From NCBI GenBank assembly GCA_004431415.1, contig QPMI01000106.1, forward strand, positions 1-64,000: a DNA stretch of 64,000 bases, written 5' to 3'. Shown here in pieces: positions 57,251 through 64,000 of the stretch. Numbering within the stretch: the first letter of the stretch is position 1; every line of letters begins with the position of its first letter. The notes beneath the pieces were generated by a model. It worked only from the letters and a program-made list of their open reading frames with translations, was not told where the DNA came from and made no database searches. Position numbers and translations under genes: made by a program. Source of the DNA: Cyanophora paradoxa. Lineage: Eukaryota; Glaucocystophyceae; Cyanophorales; Cyanophoraceae.

Positions 57251-57566
57251 TTAATAGGAACGTTATAAGGAACGTATAGGGGTTCCAGCTTAAAGGAACG
57301 TTATATAATTAATAGGGGCCCCCGCAGCCGATAATGATTTCATTTAAAGATTCCAACGTGCGCGTGGCCCGCCTCTCCGGATCCTGTCCTCTGCCGCTGT
57401 ACATGCACACATGTATAATTAGGGCGTGCAGGAGTCTTGGAGAACAATGGGAGGGGCCTGGTCGCGACTCCGGTACGTATACGGTCCATGTCGACGTCGA
57501 CGTCTTCAACTCTAGATCTACGTGCTCAGGCCAGCCTTCTTCTGCTCACTGCGCATCCCTCTTTAG

Positions 57567-58021
57567 GTGAACTTTGGGCTCGTCAACTTAGTGTGGGAGA
57601 AGGTGATGCTTCGGAAGCGAGAGGCGCGTTCTCTCCCGCCTTTCAGCACCATCGTTTTTAAACTTAATCTCGCGATATCGATCGCCAGCCGGCGGCGGAT
57701 TTCGTCCATCGGCTCGAGAAGAACGGGCAGTACGTGTTCGTGGCTGCTTTTGGATTAGGAGGATGCAAGGTGCCATGGGCGACTGCAGCTGGGGTGGGCC
57801 TGGCGATCGTTCCGACCGATTGCAATTGACAAGCTTCGCCAGGTCATCTCGCCGCTGTTCCCGTCGGTCGAGGGGGCGGAGCGCTTCCGGGACCGCTGCC
57901 ACATTGCGTGGTGCGCGCGCGGCCTCGATCCGCTGTTTGTATGTATACGTATACCAGCCGATGCGCTCGATCGCGATTCGGGTCATGATCAGGTTTGGAC
58001 CGAACGGCCCGGGAAGTTTTG
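57567..58021 (+). CDS. Exons related to the same family (third RFRDRC unit)
   Basis: Acceptor TTTAG at 57567 opens VNFGLVNLVWEKVMLRK. Acceptor CCAG near 57688 opens AADFVHRLEKNGQYVFVAAF and LGLGGCK-like sequence. A phase-0 intron then leads to VISPLFPSVEGAERFRDRCH and IAWCARGLDPLF. The ERFRDRC motif matches ARYRDRC and ARFRDRC of the two upstream copies. It may be the 3' part of copy 2 or a separate paralogue. Confidence 0.45.
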
Positions 58022-58512
58022 ACGGCAAGCTCATCTTTTCGCTGGAGGGTGTGCATTGTTGCCTTCGACGTGTTTATGTGCGTGCAAGCTTGTCTTATTC
58101 AATTTCTTTCAGGTTATAAACACGAAGCTTTCTACACGAAGCTCTTCTGCGGGCCCGAAGCAGGGCGCCCCCGTATCGGCCACAACGAGTCAACGTGCCT
58201 TCTGAGATCTACTTAAAATCAAAGGCCGCGCGTCCGCCCCGCCTGCATAAAACCTGAAGCCCCTGCCGCGCGCAGGCGGGCAAACGACGTAGCGGGCGCA
58301 GTGGCGCGGACGGTCGCGTTCGTCGCCGAAGAGACGGGGGCCCTCCAGGTGCTCGGGCCCTATATATAGAGCTGGGGCCTTCCAGTCCGCTCTATAGCTA
58401 GAGCCGAGCCCCAAATATATATTGCTCTCCCCCCCCCTTCACAACAGCTAACGTGCGCGCGCCGCAGGCGTGCTCTGGGCTGCCGTCGGCGCGCAAGCGT
58501 CGCCGCACGCAG

Positions 58513-61500
58513 ATGGAGCAAGGGGGCGGGGACGAGGGCGAGGAGAGAGGAGGAGGGGAGCTCGAGGGCGAGCCGCCCGGACGCTGGCTGCAGCGAACGG
58601 CGCCCCTCGCGGGCGCCGGCGCCGGCAATGCGAGCAGACGGAACCAGAGGAAACGGGCGGCAGCGGCGGCGGCGGCGCCGGGCAGGCAGCCATCGTCGTC
58701 CGCTGCGCTGGCGGGAGCGGGAGCGGGCGCCGGCCGCGAGTCAACGAAGAGAGGCAGAGCCGCCGCATGCGCACCCGCCGCTGCCGCCGCCGCCGGGGCC
58801 GTACACGCGCCCAGCGACGCGCCTGCTCGCTTCCACATGCCGGCCGGCGCTACCGGTCCGTCCGTCCGCAGCGCTGCGCATGCCCTCCTGTACAGCTTCT
58901 CAGCTTTCATTCCAGGTCTCTGCACAGGGGCGGCCAGCGGCATTCAAAGCGGGCCTCCTGGCCCCACTGCTGGTCCGAATTACCTTCCACCACCCCCTCG
59001 CCATCAAATCTGCACTGCAACTTCATATCGGCAGGGCTTGTCCCTCCACCAATCTCCTCCCCTCCACCAATCTCCTCTGGTCCGAGCCAGCCCGCTCCTC
59101 CGGCCATGCAGGCGCACCCGCGCGCATCTACCGCGCCCGGTGCCGGTCAATCCGCCCCCTCTTCGTTCTTCCTTCCCTTGAGCGCTCCCTCGCAGGCGCT
59201 GCTTTTCAAGCCCCTCCGCAGCCGGCCGCCGCACCCATGCAGCGCATGCATATGCAGCTGCAACCTCCACCAGGCGCAGTCACGGTCCCGGGCGCAGCAG
59301 CTGCCGCACCCATGCAGCCTCACTGGCAGCCTCCACCTGCTCAAGGTGCAGTCGCGGTCACAGGCCAAGGCGCAGCGGCTGCCGCACCCTTGCAGCCTGG
59401 CTGGCAGCCTCCACCTGCTCCGGCGCCAGGTGCAGTCGCGGTCGAAGTTGCAGGCGCAGCAGCTGCAGCCGCAGCGCCGCGAGCACCCGCAAGCGGGCCG
59501 GCTGCAGTACCGGCCGCCCTTGCCCCGGTCCCAGGCGCAGCAGCAGCTGCCGCACACATGCAGCCTGGCTGGCAGCCTCCACCATCTGCAGGTGCAGTCA
59601 CGGTCGCAGGCGCTCCAACAGCTGCAGCACCCGCCACCCGTGCACCTCTGCACGTGCAGCCTTCGGCAGCGGCCGCAGCCGGCGCCGCAGCTGCGCTCCA
59701 AAGCGCGCCCGTCTCCAGCGGCAGCGCCGCCGCCCCGCCTGTTTCAAGGGGCTTCGCTACGGGCTCCCTTCTTCCTTCCGGCCCGCAGCCGCCGCCGTTC
59801 GGTCCGTTCTGTGCACCCTCGCCGCCGCCGCCTCGCCTAACCACCGCCTACCTTACTTTTCCGTAGCCCCGCAGCAGCCCGTCAGTGTACCCCGCACCGG
59901 CGGCATCGTAACCCCCTCGAGCAGCGGCGCGGTCCCGCCGGGCGTCCCGGCCCCTTCCCACGCCGGTCAGCGACGCCCGCTGCGCCCCCCTCGCCAACGC
60001 CATCCGAACTGCTCGTTTCCTGCACGCAGGCCCGCGGCAGCCGGTATATGTACCCCACCCCAGCAACAACGCAGACCCGCCGGGGCCCCCCGCCCCCGCT
60101 TATTCTGGTTCACGACGCCCGCTGCGCCCACTCCCCGACGCTATCTAATCTTCTGCCTTCTCCCTCGCAGCTACGCCGGCGCCGCAGCCGATCAGCGTAC
60201 CCCCTGTCAGCAGCAACGTACCCCCCTCCAGCAGCGGCGCGGCACCGCCGGGGCCACCCGCCCCCGCTTATTCCGGTTCACGACGCCCGCTACGCCCACT
60301 CCCCGACGCTATCTAATCTTCTGCCTTCTCCCTCGCAGCTACGCCGGCGCCGCAGCCGATCAGCGTACCCCCTGTCAGCAGCAACGTACCCCCCTCCAGC
60401 AGCGGCGCGGCACCGCCGGGGCCACCCGCCCCCGCTTATTCCGGTTCACGACGGCCGCTACGCCCACTCCCCGACGCTATCTAATCTTCTGCCTTCTCCC
60501 TCGCAGCTACGCCGGCGCCGCAGCCGATCAGCGTACCCCCTGTCAGCAGCAACGTACCCCCCTCCAGCAGCGGCGCGGCACCGCCGGGGCCACCCGCCCC
60601 CGCTTATTCCGGTTCACGACGCCCGCTACGCCCACTCCCCGACGCTATCTAATCTTCTGCCTTCTCCCTCGCAGCTACGCCGGCGCCGCAGCCGATCAGC
60701 GTACCCGCCACCAGCAGCAATGTACCCCCCTCCAGCAGCGGCGCGGCCCCGCCGGGCTTCCCCGCCCCTTCTCATTCCGGTCAGCGACGCCCGCTGCGCC
60801 GGCGCCCCGACCCCTCGTCACAGCTGCCTAACCCTCGGCAGCTGTCCCCTCCTCAGCGGCAGCCCCGCAAGAACCGGCCCCCTCCGCCGGCAGCGGCGCG
60901 GCCCCGCCGGGACCAGGCCCCCTCGCCGCTCCGCATCCCGGTTGGCGACGCCAGCTGCGCATGCGCCAACTACCCGACGCCATCGAACCTGCTCCCTTCT
61001 CCCCCGCAGCCCCGGCGCAGCCGGCCGCGGTCAACGCACCTGCACATGTCGGCAGTGTACCCCCCGCCAGCAACAGCGCAGCCCCGTCAGGCCTCGTCGC
61101 CCCTTCTCATTCTGGTTCGCGATGCCCGCCTCCGCGGTTTCTCCTCGGCGCCAGCCCTAATCCGCTCCCTTCACCCCGCATGCGCAGCCGCGATGCAGCC
61201 AACCGCCAGCGACAGCATCGTACCCCCGGGCTCCGGCAGCAGCGGCGGCGGCGCGGCCCCGCCCGGGGCCCCGCCGCCGGTTCCGGACCCGGACCCGGCG
61301 AGGGTGCTGGAGTGGCCTGCTTCCGTCGCCCTCGAGTGGCTGCGCCGAAAGTGCTCTCTCTCAGCCTCGGAAGTCTCGCCCGAGTCCGCGCTCCCGAATC
61401 CTCCCCTGCGCCCTCTGTCAGGGCTCTGCCGACACCGGTACCCTTCAGGCTGCAGTGCTTCCGGAAGCTGGCGTTGACGGGGCGGGCGCTTCTGCTGTAC

Positions 61501-62142
61501 CCGGCGAAGATGCTGCGGGGCAGGCTGCTGGAGCTGTACCCCGGCGCCGGCAGCGGCCTCGGCGACGACCTCGAGGCGGTCCTCTACTCGCTCGACTACG
61601 AGGTCCGCGATATCGATTTACATTATTCGAATTCAGGCGAAATGCATCGTTTACATTGTCCGCAATATATAAGCCAAATGAAAACACACATACACAGCTA
61701 TATGTCCAGTCTAGCTATATATAGCCTAGTCATACAATTCTGATGAACCCTGAACTGATTCTTGGACTCTCTTAGACTGGTTCCTCCTTTCTCGATCTCC
61801 TTCGACTTATATATTGTTATCATGATCAAATCACGAGCCCCTAGTTGAATCTTCTGAACGAAATCTAACTTCGCCTCTGCAGGTGGAGCTGCTTGTCGAG
61901 GACGCTACTCGTCGGTGCGGCCTTCGCGACAGCTCTGCAGCTCCCCCCCTACTCCTCCTCTTCCCCTTCCCCCCTCCCCCCTCCCTCCCTCCCCCCTCCC
62001 CCTCTCCCCCCCCCCTCCACCGCCCCCAACCCTCCCCTGATTACGGCGCCCTCCAAGGTGCGGAGACGCTGCGGTCGCCGCCGAGATCCAGCGGCGTTAC
62101 GAGAAGTCGATCCAAAGCGGCCGCCGCCGTCTGAACTCGTAG
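58513..62142 (+). CDS. Pro/Ala-rich protein with C-terminal SAM-like domain
   Basis: ATG at 58513 opens MEQGGGDEGEERGGGELEGE, followed by Ala/Gly/Arg-rich sequence. A middle exon (about 59090-59860) holds repeats of the type APMQPHWQPPPAQGAV. From 59873 to 61187 at least eight short exons, each about 105 bp with phase-1 ends, encode repeats such as TPAPQPISVPPVSSNVPPSS. The C-terminus reads LEWPASVALEWLRRK, then CFRKLALTGRALLLYPAKML and RGRLLELYPGAGSG and DLEAVLYSL, fitting a SAM fold. A phase-0 intron (61612-61881) then leads to VELLVEDATRRC. A later exon reads AAVAAEIQRRYEKSIQ before TAG at 62142. SAM domains usually bind other proteins or RNA. The joints around 58.9-59.1 and 61.9-62.1 kb are uncertain. 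Confidence 0.62.
59966..61187 (+). repeat. Tandem array of exon-plus-intron units (168 bp)
   Basis: Introns end at 60170, 60338, 60506 and 60674, exactly 168 bp apart. Each unit is a 105-bp exon (60171-60275, 60339-60443, 60507-60611, 60675-60779) and a 63-bp intron starting GTTCACGACG and ending CCCTCGCAG with a CTAATC branch-like motif. More diverged units lie on both sides (exons 59873-59965, 60030-60107, 60842-60940 and 61010-61114). The central copies are almost identical. Confidence 0.93.
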
Positions 62143-63538
62143 GCTCGTGCGCACGCAGTGCAAGCTGCTGAGCTAGAATGTCGCTCATAATATATGGCGA
62201 CGCTTCGTGATTGTTTTCGCCGCAGGTGACGCTTCTCGTAGACGGGGCGAAGCAGCTGTACATGTGCCCCCCCCCCCCCCCCCCCCAACTCCCCCCCCCC
62301 TCTTCCTTACCCCTTCGAGGTAAAGTAAGCAGTGATGATCCGTGATGCATCTCGTTGACGAGGTAAACCAGCTGTGCGCCCCCTTCCCCGGCCCGGCCCG
62401 GCCCCTCCCCCCTCCCTCCCCCCCCGCACCCCTTCCTCACCCCTTCTTCCTTCTTCCCCCTTCGTCAGATGCGGGGATGCCGCATGCCGCTATCGCCGCC
62501 GAGATCCAGTGGCACTACTGCGATGCAGCGAAAGCATTATTTGCTTGGATAGGTCCGGCCAGGCAGGAAGGTCCTAGGATAGGTTGGATGGTGTACATGT
62601 TGTGGTCCAGGCATAGCTATAGGTCCTCAAGCGTAGCTGCTGCGGCAATGCAGAGCTCCTGATTGTAATTAAGCCTGGGGATGCTGCTGTCACCGGTACT
62701 ACGGTATTCGCAGCCAGGCAGGAAGCTCTGGTGACTCTCAGGCGTAGCTGCTGCGGCGAACTTCGGAAAACAATATTTGCTCGGATACATAGCTATAGCT
62801 ATAGGCCAAGCGCTAGCGTAGCTGCTGCGGCGATATTGATGTCATGATGATCACAGCTGCGACAATGCAGCTGCATGCGCAGGTGTCCTAATTAATATCA
62901 GTATATATATTGACTAAGGCTGATACCGGTTGTCGAGCTCAGAGCCTCGAGCCCTAGGCCTGCAGCTGCGCATGCATTTACGTATATACGTACGCATGCG
63001 CATGCGCATGCCGATGCCCTAGGCCTGCAGCTAACGTTAACGAGTGGCGAAATCAAAAAGCGATTTGCTGCAGCACTTGTGCAGCCGCCTCCGCATGCGC
63101 AGATCCGATGATCACTTGCAATTGCGATTCACAGTTAAATTCGCATCATGACATCCACCGAGTCCATATTTATTCCGGATCCGGGCGCGAGGCCAATATT
63201 ACAAGCGCACTACATGTAGAATCGCAGGTACTTTCGTATACGAATGGGGAGGATGCGCGAACGCACTAAGGGGGTGCGGGGCGTCCAGCGAAAATATGAT
63301 ACACTACCCTCGGTTCAAAACTTGCATGAAACTAGGTGCACACGAGATGAATACCAGGACAGGCGCCATAGGCGGCGACAAACGCAGGCGAGTCGCGGCA
63401 AGATTTATAGGCTGCGCGAGGCCGCGGAATGCGCGATCACGAGACCCAGCCATGGGAAGGTGGATGGGCAGGCCTGGGCGTGGGAAAGGAATCTACCTAA
63501 GCCAATCTAGGAGCGAGCTGGAAACGCGCGGGGTACAG
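62143..63538. other. Repeat-rich intergenic region
   Basis: It contains a diverged second copy of the GCCGCCGAGATCCAG exon piece (about 62470-62525, cf. 62050-62095), C-runs at 62262-62300, repeated gcgtagctgctgcggc words (62630, 62740, 62810), CATGCGCATGCG palindromes (62970-63010) and a short open frame at 63244-63510 without protein-like features. No gene is called. Confidence 0.5.
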
Positions 63539-64000
63539 TTACAAGGAGGCGCGGTGCGTGGCGGTGAAGCGGGGAGGGAAGCTGGGCTGCGCCGCGTACG
63601 CGACGGGCATCTTGGAGGCGACGGGCGTGAGCTCCTCGTCCTCCTCCTCGTCCCCCCGGGGGGTAGAGGCGTCGTCTCCCTCCGTGTGCCGCCTCCGCGC
63701 GTGCGGCACCGGCGGCGTCACAGAGATCTCCGGCAGCAGCGCCGAGAACTGCGTACCCCCGGACGCGTTAGCGTAGGGGAAAGCGGGGAGGGGGTACGAG
63801 GGCACGGACCTGGAGCTTCTTGGTGACGTGGAGGGGCGCGCGCTTGGCCGAGCCCGTCGTCGTCGAGCGCCGCGCGATCGGGGGCTCCTGGGAGGTGGAG
63901 GGGGTACCGCGTTAGCTAGCCGCGGAAGCCAGAGGGGTACGGGGGCGCACGGGGTCCGGGAGGCACATCGCAGCGAGGGCGGCCTCCTCCCGCGCGTCGC
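63539..64000 (-). CDS. C-terminal part of a gene running off the right edge
   Basis: Three exons on the minus strand: the edge to about 63951 (EEAALAAMCLPDPV), 63887-63810 (EPPIARRSTTTGSAKRAPLH onward) and 63748-63539 (FSALLPEISVTPPVPHARRR onward, then an acidic EEEDEE, ending in TAA). Donors are GTGCGCCCCCGTACCCC at 63950 and GTCCGTGCC at 63809, and acceptors are CCCAG and CGCAG. Low-complexity, basic then acidic tail. The product cannot be identified from this piece. Confidence 0.7.
   Translation of the reverse strand, partial: ATRGRRPPSLRCASRTPCAPVPLWLPRLANAVPPPPPRSPRSRGARRRRARPSARPSTSPRSSRSVPSYPLPAFPYANASGGTQFSALLPEISVTPPVPHARRRHTEGDDASTPRGDEEEDEELTPVASKMPVAYAAQPSFPPRFTATHRASL

Noticed and set aside
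60048-61160. 370-codon uninterrupted frame across the 168-bp repeat array
   Set aside because: Open only because the unit length is a multiple of three. Symmetrical exons with clean GT-AG introns, branch-like CTAATC and a Pro/Ser/Ala exon frame explain it better.
59966-61187. Regularly spaced repeats that could look like a CRISPR array
   Set aside because: Period 168 with exon and intron inside each unit, near-identical throughout with no unique spacers, and a eukaryotic gene context.
63244-63510. 88-codon open frame on the plus strand
   Set aside because: No domain, no splice partners and ordinary random composition. Not enough to call a gene.

Overview
The window is nuclear DNA of a GC-rich microbial eukaryote. 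Nearly every gene is split by short spliceosomal introns, and one protein can be followed across several frames only by splicing. There are no bacterial operons or ribosome binding sites. The gene content (soluble adenylyl cyclase, F-box/LRR proteins, an ankyrin-TIR protein, CCCH zinc fingers) and the transposons (CACTA, hAT-like, a tRNA-derived SINE) fit a protist or alga. Frequent GC-AG introns would suit a haptophyte or similar alga, but I cannot fix the lineage.

Layout. 0.3-8.7 kb (minus): a soluble adenylyl cyclase with two cyclase domains, an AAA-type ATPase and a long helical C-terminus. 9.6-12.0 kb (minus) and 12.1-14.3 kb (plus): two F-box/LRR genes, head to head, 136 bp apart. 15.1-24.2 kb (minus): a very long ankyrin-repeat gene ending in two TIR-like domains. 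24.8-31.9 kb (plus): a third F-box/LRR gene, split by a 4.6-kb CACTA transposon placed exactly at an intron 3' splice site. 32.3-37.3 kb (minus): a many-exon gene for a large protein of unknown function, carrying a SINE in one intron. 37.4-39.1 kb: palindrome-rich noncoding DNA. 39.2-42.5 kb (minus): a three-finger CCCH protein with a fragment of a HEAT/ARM-like gene upstream. 43.5-44.1 kb: fragments of a small cysteine-containing protein. 45.2-47.4 kb: a cluster of small inverted-repeat elements, two with clear 8-bp target duplications. 48.4-49.5 kb (plus): a small acidic repeat protein. 49.9-53.4 kb (minus): a second copy of the HEAT/ARM plus CCCH locus in which the zinc fingers are missing. 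54.6-58.0 kb (plus): a tandem-duplicated family of unknown function. 58.5-62.1 kb (plus): a Pro/Ala-rich protein with a SAM-like domain whose middle was built by repeated duplication of a 168-bp exon-plus-intron unit. 63.5-64.0 kb (minus): the 3' end of another gene.

The most interesting signals are: the CACTA insertion that regenerates a splice acceptor; the shared two-part 5' intron signature (GYGCG followed by GTACCCC, including GC-AG introns); the exon-intron amplification; the ankyrin-double-TIR protein set between F-box/LRR paralogues; and the duplicated HEAT/ARM-CCCH locus whose copies have decayed in complementary ways. Exon limits were inferred by eye from protein continuity and splice signals, so gene ends carry tens to hundreds of bases of uncertainty where stated.
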